This document shows, in pieces, positions 23,985 through 34,580 of a stretch of 64,000 bases of DNA. The notes below the pieces were generated by a model. That model did no database searches, was not told the DNA's origin, and was given only the letters and a program-made list of their open reading frames with translations. This stretch comes from Cunninghamia lanceolata. Lineage: Eukaryota > Streptophyta > Pinopsida > Cupressales > Cupressaceae. The first letter of the stretch is position 1. Every line of letters starts with the position of its first letter. Position numbers and translations under genes: made by a program. The DNA lies in NCBI GenBank assembly GCA_027924645.1, contig BSBN01001752.1:11612001-11676000 (forward strand), given 5' to 3'.

Positions 23985-24055
23985 ATTGGTATCAGATCTA
24001 ATTTCCTCCAAACAGAGCCTAACTGCTTGAGGAAGATCTGGGAATCTCAATAGAT
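23985..24055 (+). promoter_or_regulatory. Primer binding site and leader of element B
   Basis: TGGTATCAGA at 23987-23996 is the initiator-Met-type PBS, diverging afterwards (TCTAA for GCC). The leader TTTCCTCCAAACAGAGCCTA, then ACTGCTTGAGGAAGATC, aligns with the leaders of element C (51260-51314) and of the minus-strand copia. Shared PBS and leader are expected where packaging and priming signals are kept for use by another element's proteins. Confidence 0.75.
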
Positions 24056-25144
24056 ATGTATGGTATGAGGGAACAACTTCAGTCTGCCCAAGATGATCTT
24101 AAACAATCTCACTCTGAAGTTAATAACTTGAAGGAAAGACTCAAACAGGCTGATGATTTCATAAATGAACTAAAAGAGAAACTAAGTATCTCTATGAAAA
24201 AGAGAAAGGAACTACTTCAACAACTAGCAAGTCAAAGTGAAGCCAATAATATTGATGAAGATCTGAATGAGAAGAACAAGTTATGTGAGAAGGTATCAAA
24301 AGAGGTCATTGTAGTAAGACATGAAATGGAATCAGGGGTTATGAAATTCACCCAAGAAATTGAAGAGAAAAGAAAAATTGAAGATGATCTAAGACAATCT
24401 CTCAAGGAGAAGTTAGAAGACTGCCATAAAAATAGATAGAATAATCAAGCATCTAGAATCTGATTTTGAAGAAGCTAGAGATAATGAAGAACAACTTGAG
24501 AATTAGATTGACACTCTTAAAAGGGATCTTCAAATAGAAAATAAATACAAAGAGAAATTCAAGATAAGCTTTGCTCAACTTCAATTTCTTCTTCAAAGCC
24601 AAAAAAGGGTAGATGACAAGCAAGGCTTGGGGTATGAGAAAGGTGAAAGCTTCAATTCTAGTCAGAAGAACTCTGGATTAGGAAATCCAAGGAATAGGCC
24701 TAGAAGACCTCCGATAAGGCAACCAAATGCTCAAAGATATCCATCCTTAAATGGATACTGCCACAATTGCAATAACTTTGGTCAGAAAGCAAATCAGTGC
24801 AGAAGAAGAATGAATCAGAGAAATTCATCCTTCTCCAGACAGTGTTTTATCTGTAAAAGGTATGGTCACAAATCTCATGAGTGTAAAAATATGCAAATAA
24901 ACAATTCATTCAATGGTAGATGCTTTGCATACAATAGAATGGGACATATGGCTAATCAATGTAGATCTAGAGGATATCAGTCAAATATGCAAAGAAATAT
25001 TGTTTGCTACAATTGCAATAGATCCGATCATATTGCCAAATTCTGTAGAAGTAAGAATTAGGACAAAAAGGGTCTGGTGCATCATAATCAAAACCAAGAC
25101 AAAGGAAAAGGAAAAGTGAATGCGGATGAAATTCAAAGGGAGAT

Positions 25145-26759
25145 TGATGCAGAGGTAAAACGCAACAGGAGCTTACAAATGGGAAGGAGGAGTCATTAAC
25201 ACAACCAGCATGTTATAATACCTATCGGCTTATCATCATCATCATATTTCTTGCTAACACAGATAGCATCATCATATTTTGAATGAGTATGAAATATCCT
25301 CCTGCTGACTACTGTTCACTCCCTTATCGCCTTTCGCCTTTCGCCTGTCAACAGCATCATGATATTCGGCAAGCACAAACATCCTCCTGATGTTCACTGT
25401 TCATCTTACCGCCCAACTCTATCTTCATCATCATGATGTTCAGCATCACCTTCATCAGCAGGATATAAAATATCCGGTTCCTCCGAATATCCTAATGATG
25501 ACAACTTCAAGCACCCTTCCTTCGATGCTTACGTCACCCCGATATCTAACTACTCAACCAACAGCATCATGATATGACTTATCCGGTCAAATTGAAACAT
25601 CCTGATGATGTTACCCAAACTTTATGCCGATGACTTACGCTGATGCCAAAACACTTAGCGACAGCAGGATAAACTTGCATAGGGTGATATTCGCAATATC
25701 GTGATGACGATGACGTCACATGCACCTGATGATGATGTCACACAATATCCTGATGATGACCTCTCCGGTCCTTAGCCAAAAAAAATGAACTTTCACTTTC
25801 ACATGCGATAGCGATATGCGGATGAAGGATACACCCGAAAGATGATCCTGATGACGATATATACACTGAGTATATATCCAACCTATATCATCCTGATGCA
25901 CTTGAAACATGCAAACTTCATCAGCTTCATAACCTGATCCGGATAGCGATATACTCACAGATGACGATGCGATTCACCTCAGCTGGAAAAGCACATGCAG
26001 ACCCCTGTATATCTGTCAGCTGCATGCAAACTCACAGAACCGCACAATTTCGCAAAGAAAATATGATGATCGGGCCGGATCACCTTCAGATCAAAACTTA
26101 ACAGTTTATCTTCCTAAATCCTAGCACATGAGGATGCTAGGTTGATTCACAGCATGCTACCAACTGATCCCTCAAACAATGAAATGCATAAACAGAAAAC
26201 TAAAATGCAAACTAAACTATCATACATGACCATTCCACCGATTCACAGAATCAACTGGTGGAAGGGTTGAAAGAATCCATCAACTTGTAATCAGAACGGA
26301 AATCAAAACATAAACAACTGATAAACCAGATAATGCAATTGATGAGATCTTATTTAGATGAAACACAAATGTCCTGAACAATATTTCACAATGTCTGGAC
26401 TGATCTCTAGATTTCACTCAATCACCAGTACAACATAACACAACTACTACTCTCATCTACTCTCTATCCTCTATCATATCAAACCCTAACTGATCTGAGT
26501 TATTTATAGCAATATCCTACGAGTACTACCAACTTGATTCCCAGTGGCTGGGAGCCTCCAAGTGGCTGGGAGAGGACAGCTCATACTACCTGATCACGAA
26601 CTCTAACTGCCTGCACACTCTCCTAGGCTGATCTAATACATATGCATTGGTCCAATGGACCTTATTACATTATGAAGTCAAACATGCTAAAAATAGACTA
26701 ATGTCATGTCATGCGGACAATTAACCTATATCCTGTCTTGTAGGGGTGCTCCTGCACCA
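25145..26759 (-). repeat. 3' LTR of the chromovirus
   Basis: It runs TGATGCAGAGG...CTGCACCA in plus-strand reading and is the same length as the other LTR. It is rich in CCTGATGATG and TCATCATCAT words, with TGACGTCA near 25709. Short open frames in it (25390-25572, 25716-25958) recur in the other LTR only because the LTRs are copies. Confidence 0.92.
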
Positions 26760-28372
26760 TACTCCCCAGAAGAAGAAATCTCAAGTCCACTTGAGATGAG
26801 AGTATGAAGATCTGCACCATGTTTCTGGATCTGCTCTTCAGTCATCCATACTGCTTCAGAATTAGGTTTTCCCTTCCAAGAGACTAGATACTCCAAGTAC
26901 TGTTTGTTCCGGGTCTGTTTGACCACTCTGGTGTCCAAAACCTTTTGCAACTGTGGAGGATCATGCTTGGGAATGTCATCATTGACTGTATCTTGTATGA
27001 GATCCTAATCTGCATCTGGATAAGACTTGTATGGAGTTAAATCACATACATTGAATATAGGGGACAAACCAAGATCATGTGGGAGTTGTATCTCATAAGC
27101 ATTCTGTCCATGCTTGTGCAAAATCTGACATGGTCCAACTTTTCTTTGCATGAGTTTAGTATATTTTCCCTTAGGAAGTCTGTCCTTCTTCAAATGAACC
27201 CATACCAAATCTCCAACATCAAACTGAACATCCTTCTTCTTTTTATCAGCATATTCCTTATACTTCAAGGTGGTTTGCTGCAGTTGGGTCTTGACTTGAT
27301 CATGAACCTCTTTTATGGCTTCTGCAAAAGCTTCTCCTTCTGCACTAACAAGGTCTACTGTAGGTAGATCTCTCAATTCCAAAATTCCTCTGGGATGCAT
27401 ACCATAAACTATCTGAAAAGGTGATTTCCCTGTGCTCCTATTGACAGTATCATTATATGAAAATTTAGCTTGAGATAGAATAGTATCCCACTTTTCTCCA
27501 TGTTGTTTTGTCAAACATCTAAGCAAATTCCCTAAGGAACGGTTCACTACTTCAGTCTGTCCATCCGTTTGAGGATGATATGCAGAGGAAAAAGACAAAT
27601 TTGTTCCAAGTTTCTTCCAAAGAGTTCTCTAGAAGTGACCAATAAACTTCACATCCCTATCTGACACTATACTCAATGGTAATCCATGGATTCTGACAAT
27701 CTCCCTGAAAAATAAATCTGCAATGTATGAAGCATCAGCAATGGTTTTGCATGGCAAGAAATGTGCCATTTTGCTGAATCTATCCACTACAACAAAAACA
27801 CTGTCAAATCCTTTCCTTGTCCTTGGTAAACCCAAGACAAAATCCATACTTATGCTTTCCCATGGTCTGGAAGGAATGGGTAAGGGCTGATATAAACCTG
27901 CATTAGTGGACCTGCCTTTAGCTTTCTGACATATCACACATGTCTCTACAAATTTTCTGACATCTGATTGTAACTTAGGCCAAAAGTAATGTCTTCGGAC
28001 AAGATCAAGAGTCTTACCTAGACCAAAATGACCTGCCATAGCTCCACAATGTTTCTCCTTAATGATGTTTAACCTCATAGAACACCTTGGAATACATAAC
28101 TGTCCACCTTTGAACAACAATCCATCCTGAATCAAAAATTCAGAGAATTCAGCATGATATTTCTCTCCAAAAGAAGTACATACATGATATATCTCTCCAA
28201 AATCTTCATCAGACTCATACATGGTCTTTAGTGAATCAATGCCAACACTTTCTAACTGAATCTGGTTGACTGTTAGAACTCTCCTGCTCAAAGCATCTGC
28301 AACTTTATTCTTGACTCCTTTCTTATGCTTCAATGTAAAAGTAAAAGCTTGTAAGGTTTCTACCCATTTCAT
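26726..28372 (-). pseudogene. Chromovirus integrase and C-terminal chromodomain
   Basis: After RNase H, KGVKNKVADALSRR leads to integrase. The zinc-binding part is H...HFG...CVICQKAKGR (about 27900-28050). The core reads WESISMDFVLGLPRT, VFVVVDRFSKMAHFLPC, IVSDRDVKF and AYHPQTDGQTEVVNR. A C-terminal module has VGDLVWVHLKKDRLP..K..KL..RKVGP. Last is a chromodomain: VLDTRVVKQTRNKQYLEYLV then SWKGKPNSEAVWMTEEQI (about 26830-26950). This domain is known to steer chromoviruses to marked chromatin. TAG stops fall at 27629-27631 and 27005-27007. The last codons run into the LTR. Confidence 0.9.
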
Positions 28373-30019
28373 GTGTCTGTGGTTCAGCTTTTCCTGGCTA
28401 TTTATGAAACTCAGAGCCTAGTTATCTGTGAATACTATGAATTCCTTTGGCATCAAGTAATGCCTCCATTTCTTGAGTGACTGGACTAAAGCATACATTT
28501 CCAAATCATATGAGGAATACCTCTTTTTAGCATCATTGAGCTTCTCACTGAAAAATGCAATAGGTCTACCTTCTTGGCTGAGTACTGCTCCAATGGCCAT
28601 GTGACTGGCATCACATTCTACTTGAAAGATTTTGTTAAAGTCTGGAAGTGCAAGGACTGGCTGCTGTGCCACCTTCTTCTTCAGTGTTTCAAAAGAATCA
28701 TCTGCTCCTTGAGTCCAAACAAATCTGCACTTCTGTCCTCCTTTGATGGTATCAAGCATGGGTGCACAAATATGACTAAACCCTCTTATAAACTTCCTGT
28801 AGAAGGTTGCTAACCCATGGAAACTTCTGACATCATTCATAGTCTTTGGGGTTGGCCAAGACAATATGGCACTTACCTTCTCCTTATCCATTTGTAACTT
28901 CCCTTGTGAAATGACAAAACCCAAATATGTGATCTCCTCTTGCATGAACAAACACTTGTCTAAATTTATCATCAGCTGCTCTTCATGTAACCTCTTAAGA
29001 ACCAAATCTATGTGTCTGAGATGTTCTTCTTTTGTGTTGCTGAAAATCAGAATGTCATCTAGATATACTATGACAAACTTACCAATGAACTCTTTCAAAA
29101 CCTCATTCATCAACCTCATAAAAGTACTAGGTGCATTAGATAAACCAAAAGGCATAACCTTCCATTCATATAACCCTTCATTAGTTTTGAATGCTATTTT
29201 CCATTCATCTCCTGGTCTAATCCTGATCTGATGATATCCACTCTTCAAATCTATTTTTGTAAAATACTTAGCACCTCCCAAACAGTCAAGTAAATCCTCT
29301 ATCCTAGGGATTGGAAACCTATACCTGATTGTGATCTTGTTAATAGCTCTGGAATCTGTGCAAAGCCTCCAAGTACCTTCCTTCTTTGGTGCTAGTACAG
29401 CTGGTACTGCACATGGACTTAAACTTTTCCCAATCAGACCTGAATCCAATAATTCTTCAATTTGTCTGGCTACTTCTGCATTCTGTTCTGGAGTTAGCTT
29501 ATAGGCTGCTTTGTTTGGAAGTGTTGACCCTGGAATTAAGTCTATGCAGTGACTAATATCTCTGACAGGTGGTAGGGATCTTGGCATTCCTTCTGAGATG
29601 ATACCTTTGTACTTATCCAATAACTCTTGGATAGCTAGGTCTAGGAACCTTTGCTTCTTCTCTTCCTTGACTTCTTGCTGCTGTTCTTTATTCACCCTCA
29701 TACATGGAATTAGGGCATATGCAACTACACCTTCTGCTGCTACTTCTTTCATGAACTTTTTACCTTCCATCAGCATAACCTTCACCTCTTTTCCTTTAGA
29801 TTTCTCCTCCTTCTCTGTTAATGGTAGTAACTTTATATCCTTACCATCTTTAGTGATTGTATAGATGTTTCTAACACCATCATGTTGTGCCTTCAAATCA
29901 TACTGCCATGGTCTACCAAATAAAAGATTGCAAGCATCCATCTTGGTAATGTCAAACAACAACTTATCCTTATATGCTCCAATCTGAAATTCTACCCAAG
30001 CCTGCTCTTCTACAGTTGT
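28373..30019 (-). pseudogene. Chromovirus reverse transcriptase and RNase H
   Basis: RT motifs in order: [70 protein letters not shown] and the active site [12 protein letters not shown] (near 29050). YLGFVIS and [16 protein letters not shown] follow. RNase H reads [20 protein letters not shown], then [13 protein letters not shown] and [18 protein letters not shown] at 28418-28420 follows TDN, where related proteins have Gln (TDNQAL). All catalytic residues that I looked for are present, so this part was active very recently. Confidence 0.93.
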
Positions 30020-31435
30020 CTACTGACCTTGGGTAAGCCATGAGACTTTATATGGGGATGGGTGAGGCAATCTCCTAAGCTTAAGCTTTGTCACCATTTC
30101 TTCAGACACAAAATTTTCAGTAGAACCAGAATCAATCAAAACTTTACATGCCTTACCTCCTGCTTTGCAAATAGTCCTGAAAAGAGACTTTCTTTGAGGG
30201 GATTCTTTGTCAGGTACCTTCATGGTAGTCACTGTTCTTCTCATCATTAGGGACTCTCCACTTTCTGGGTATCCATAATTATCAGGAGCATTCACACTCT
30301 GAAAAGAATTAGAGCCTGTCATACTTTGGTTATCAGGTTCTTGGATCATATTTGTTCTCCTTTCTCCTGTTGAGCTTGTGGCCTTTTCTGGACATCTGCT
30401 GGCTATATGGCCTTCTTTGTTATAGTTATAACATCTGATGGATCCTCTGCCCTGGGATCTTCCTCTGAAAGGTCTTCTACCTCTGAAGTTTCCTTGCTGA
30501 CTATAATTTTCCCTCTGGTTCTGACTATTGTTTCCCTTACTATTGTCATGACTGGATTCTCCTTGATATCCATGTCCATGTCCTCTACCTCTAAAAGGAC
30601 CTCTTCCACCTCTTTGTTGTCTTCCTCTTCCTCTACTGTGTTGTTCTTGTTTTCTCTTTAACTTCTCTTCCACTTTCAATGCCAACTGAAAGCATTTCTG
30701 AACTGTGTCTGGATTATGCAGACTTAAATCTTCCTAAATGTTGAACCTCAATCCATTAAGGTATCTGGCTACCTTCTCTTCTTCACTTTCCTTTACCTTT
30801 GTTTTCATACAAAGTTTCATGAATTCTTCTGTATATGAGCTGACATCTAGCTCCTTCTACTTCAGGTTTTGCTTCCTCTTGTGTAATTGGATACTGTAAT
30901 CCAATGGGACATAAGCTTCCTTTACTAATGCCATCATCTTCTTCCATGTAGCAACTCTACGCTTTCCTTCCTGTACCCTATCATCTTGGATGAAATTCCA
31001 CCATGTCAAGGTAGCTTCTTTCATTTTTGACTGGGCTATCTTCACCCTCTGTTGTTCTGGTATCTCCTCTGTTTCAAAGAAATTGTTCAAGCAGTCTATC
31101 CACTCCATCACTGAATCAGGTTCCATCTTTCCTGTAAACACTGGCAAATCCAGTTTCACATCCATGGTTCTCCTCTCCATGGCCTTGAGGGCGTTCAACA
31201 GTGGTCTCTGGTCTGCAAGAACGACCTCCTCGCTCCAACTAGGGATCTCTTCTTCTTCCCTATCTTCTTCTCTACCAAAACCTACTCTGCTCCTCAACTT
31301 CACTAACTCATCCTTCAATTCCTGATTCTGAGCCTTCACGGCCTTGCTCTTTGCAATCTGTTTCTTCACCAGAACTACCAACTCAACGTTGGTCATCCTT
31401 GCCGAAACCTCAGATGTTCCTTCATCACCTGACAT
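30020..31435 (-). pseudogene. Chromovirus gag and protease
   Basis: The start is the ATG at 31435 (MSGDEGTSEVS), about 40 bases after the PBS. A short coiled coil leads to the gag domain (FTGKMEPDSVMEWIDCLNNF...ATLTWWNF) and a Gly/Arg-rich stretch with GRGRQQRGGRGPFRGRGHG. The zinc knuckle reads CYNYNKEGHIASRC, with Tyr in place of the second Cys. Protease has VLIDSGSTENFVS. TAG stops are at 30857-30859, 30734-30736 and 30020-30022, all in one frame with RT and integrase. Confidence 0.9.
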
Positions 31436-31474
31436 CCTGCTATATCCTTATCTTTTCCAGAAGATCCTTCCTTT

Positions 31475-31486
31475 GCTCTGATACCA
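31475..31486 (-). other. Primer binding site of the chromovirus
   Basis: The minus strand reads TGGTATCAGAGC three bases after the LTR end, complementary to the initiator Met tRNA 3' end as in many plant LTR elements. Confidence 0.9.
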
Positions 31487-31489
31487 CTA

Positions 31490-33104
31490 TGATGCAGAGG
31501 TAAAACGCAACAGGAGCTTACAAATGGGAAGGAGGAGTCATTAACACAACCAGCATGTTATAATACCTATCGGCTTATCATCATCATCATATTTCTTGCT
31601 AACACAGATAGCATCATCATATTTCGAACGAGTATGAAATATCCTCCTGCTGACTACTGTTCACTCCCTTATCGCCTTTCGCCTTTCGCCTGTCAACAGC
31701 ATCATGATATTCGGCAAGCGCAAACATCCTCCTGATGTTCACTGTTCATCTTACCGCCCAACTCTATCTTCATCATCATGATCTTCAGCATCACCTTCAT
31801 CAGCAGGATATAAAATATCCGGTTCCTCTGAATATCCTGATGACGACAACTTCAAGCACCCTTCCTTCGATGCTTACGTCACCCCGATATCTGACTACTC
31901 AACCAACAGCATCATGATATGACTTATCCGGTCAAATTGAAACATCCTGATGATGTTACCCAAACTTTATGCCGATGACTTACGCTGATGCCAAAACACT
32001 TAGCGACAGCAGGATAAACTTGCATAGGGTGATATTCGCAATATCCTGATGACGATGACGTCACATGCACCTGATGATGATGTCACACAATATCCTGATG
32101 ATGACCTCTCCGGTCCTTAGCCAAAAAAAATGAACTTTCACTTTCGCATGCGATAGCGATATGCGGATGAAGGATACACCCGAAAGATGATCCTGATGAC
32201 GATATATACACTGAGTATATATCCAACCTATATCATCCTGATGCACTTGAAACATGCAAACTTCATCAGCTTCATAACCCGATCTGGATAGCGATATACT
32301 CACAGATGACGATGCGATTCACCTCGGCTGGAAAAGCACATGCAGACCCCTGTATATCCGTCAGCTGCATGCAAACTCACATAACCGCACAATTTCGCAA
32401 AGAAAATATGATGATCGGGCCGGATCACCTTCAGATCAAAACTTAACAGTTTATCTTCCTAAATCCTAGCACATGAGGATGCTAGGTTGATTCATAGCAT
32501 GCTACCAACTGATCCCTCAAACAATGAAATGCATAAACAGAAAACTAAAATGCAAACTAAACTATCATACATGACCATTCCACCGATTCACAGAATCAAC
32601 CGGTGGAAGGGTTGAAAGAATCCATCAACTTGTAATCAGAACGGAAATCAAAACATAAACAACTGATAAACCAGATAATGCAATTGATGAGATCTTATTT
32701 AGATGAAACACAAATGTCCTGAACAATATTTCACAATGTCTGGACTGATCTCTAGATTTCACTCAATCACCAGTACAACATAACACAACTACTACTCTCA
32801 TCTACTCTCTATCCTCTATCATATCAAACCCTAACTGATCTGAGTTATTTATAGCAATATCCTACGAGTACTACCAACTCGATTCCCAGCAGCTGGGAGC
32901 CTCCAAGCGGCTGGGAGAGGATAGCTCATACTACCTGATCACGAACTCTAACTGCCTGCACACTCTCCTAGGCTGATCTAATACATATGCATTGGTCCAA
33001 TGGACCTTATTACATTATGAAGTCAAACATGCTAAAAATAGACTAATGTCTTGTCATGCGGACAATTAACCTATATCCTGTCTTGTAGGGGTGCTCCTGC
33101 ACCA
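31490..33104 (-). repeat. 5' LTR of the chromovirus with promoter
   Basis: This is a near-identical copy of 25145-26759. On the minus strand CTATAAATAA (32845-32854) is a good TATA box. TGACGTCA (near 32054) and many CATCCTGATGATG-like words lie in the part downstream of it in transcription direction. The flanking GAGAT follows at 33105. Confidence 0.9.
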
Positions 33105-33197
33105 GAGATGAACAAGATTTGGGTGAAGAGGAGTACAGAAAATGTTGAGGATGGATCCGCACCAGAATCTGGTGCTAATATTCCTTCCAGAAACTAA

Positions 33198-33489
33198 ATA
33201 GATGAGCTCTAGCTCAGGGGGAGTCACAAAAGAAAACTAGTTCCCCTAGCCAGTCAATTGGTGCCTAAATTGGCACATGGAAAGTTGTGGATTAAAAGGT
33301 TCTCAGAGAAACATCTAAATAAGCCTTGGTAAAGATATGGATGATCCGTAAGAAATTTTGAAGAAGTTAATCTTCCAAGATTGATCTGGTTCAACAGTCA
33401 TACGGTAAGAACAAGATTTTCACAGTTAGATCCAGTATGATTCAAATTTGAGGTATCATGATCTACGGATAAATGGAATGATTGTGAAA
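33198..33489 (+). other. Post-gag spacer of element B, first part
   Basis: It follows the gag stop and contains GCTCAGGGGGAGTCAC (about 33212), matching both element A and the post-pol region of copia C (CTCAGGGGGAGCAG). Also present is GTGCC...GGCAC at 33261-33276. No protein domain is seen. It is cut at 33494/33495 by the Tat-like gypsy; the second part is 47235-47578. Confidence 0.5.
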
Positions 33490-34245
33490 GGTAGTGTTGT
33501 GTGGTTACACAACACGCCCCATTTTGACTTGGCAAAACAGGGACCCAACTTTTTGGCGGTTTGGTAAAAGTAAGTCAGATGCATCATCATGAAGGGTCAG
33601 GATGAGGTAGATCATCATCATGAGGTCAGTTTGTCAAATTTCATATTTCATTTCTATGACCTCATATTTAGAAAGAGCATTAAATTCCATGCAGGTTTAC
33701 CTTTTGCACCACCTGAAAATTCGTCCATATGTGGGAGTTATGAACAGTCAAAGTTTTGGTCAAACCTGATATTCGCAAGAGGAGGATCATATTTTATGAC
33801 CTCAGTCATGTTGTCAAGGTCATCCTGATCTTGGTCTATCACCCGGTAAAAAAATCATGCGGTTGCAATATCTAGACGACAATCTTAGGTGATAGTGCCT
33901 TTTACCCGTCAAATAGCCTTAAGCGCATCGTGAACATCATGTTTTGAGTGTAACCCGATATTTCATAATGTCCTCCTGTCGAGAAATATCACCTTATGCT
34001 AATATCCTGAGGACGTCATCCTAACCTGAAAAATGAAGAAATAAATATCAGGATGACATCATCATCACATTCCTCCTTCGGCAGGATATTTCCTAAATAT
34101 GATCAGGTTCACAAATATGACGATGACGTCATCTTTTACATTTTAACAAAGCCCTGGATATGACGGTGACATCATCAAGACATTCAAGAGGGGGGAGCAT
34201 CATATTTCACAATATCCTACAGATAGATAGAAAGCTTTAAGTTTC

Positions 34246-34580
34246 CCCATCGGCGTAACTTGTGCTATCGGCCGTGTGTTATTTGGTCTCACCGATGGAA
34301 AAGTCCATCGGCATAAGTTTCGCTATCGGGAGTGTCATGAATTTTCTTCTCGATGGGCATTTTCTCACCGAAAGGGTGATCGGCCTGACATGTGATGTCG
34401 GCCAAGTTCGTATTTGTCTCGCTGACGTATATCATCGGCCCTATGAGAAATCCTCATCGATGTGACTTTTGATGTCGGCCCTGTCTTGAATTTTCATGCC
34501 GATAGAGGTTGTCTTCTCGATGGGCAGACATCAGCATAATTTTGGCATCGGTATAAGTTTAGCCGTCGGCCAAGTTGAAA
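34246..34580. repeat. Cluster of ATCGG / CCGAT words in both orientations
   Basis: Within some 330 bases, words such as CCATCGGC, TATCGGCC, CACCGATGG, GATCGGCC, GATGTCGGCC, ATCATCGGCC, GCCGATAG and GCATCGG recur about every 15-35 bases. The 3' LTR has the same cluster at about 45232-45560. Spacing is irregular, so these are dispersed motifs and not a tandem array. They lie upstream of the TATA box, where regulatory sites would be. Confidence 0.65.

Larger units (their letters stand above)
25145..33104 (-). mobile_element. Young Ty3/gypsy chromovirus (complete, 7,960 bp)
   Basis: Two 1,615-bp LTRs (25145-26759 and 31490-33104) bracket one gag-pol frame on the minus strand. GAGAT at 25140-25144 and 33105-33109 is a perfect duplication. 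A PBS lies at 31475-31486. Domain order is gag, zinc knuckle, protease, RT, RNase H, integrase, chromodomain. By eye the LTRs differ at about two dozen sites (roughly 1.4%), mostly C/T and G/A, so it is the youngest large insertion that I can date here. Confidence 0.93.
24056..33197 (+). pseudogene. Gag-like coiled-coil and four-zinc-knuckle protein of element B (split by the chromovirus)
   Basis: The coding parts are 24056-25143 and 33110-33197. The first 128 codons (MYGMREQLQSAQDDLKQSHS...) are a Glu/Lys/Leu-rich coiled coil. A shift near 24437 leads into a second frame holding four knuckles: CHNCNNFGQKANQC (His replaced by Gln), CFICKRYGHKSHEC (intact), CFAYNRMGHMANQC (second Cys is Tyr) and CYNCNRSDHIAKFC (spacing intact). 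After a TAG at 25059-25061 the frame continues to GAG at the insertion site and resumes at 33105 as EMNKIWVKR...DGSAPESGA, ending TAA 33195-33197. No FDGTN.FWK capsid motif is present, unlike in the two full copia elements. Nucleic-acid binding is likely; particle formation is doubtful. Confidence 0.7.

Noticed and set aside
23987..23998. Matches to the initiator Met tRNA 3' end as possible tRNA genes
   Set aside because: Only the 10-13 complementary bases are present, directly after LTR ends; they are primer binding sites.
25390..25958. Short open frames within the chromovirus LTR, repeated near 31735-32303
   Set aside because: His/Thr-rich frames come from TCATCATC repeats in an LTR; no support as genes.
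28574..30661. Plus-strand open frames antisense to the chromovirus gag-pol
   Set aside because: Shadows of a conserved minus-strand frame.
34246..34580. Repeated short motifs that could be mistaken for a CRISPR array
   Set aside because: Motifs are 5-8 bases, in both orientations and irregularly spaced, in a eukaryotic LTR.
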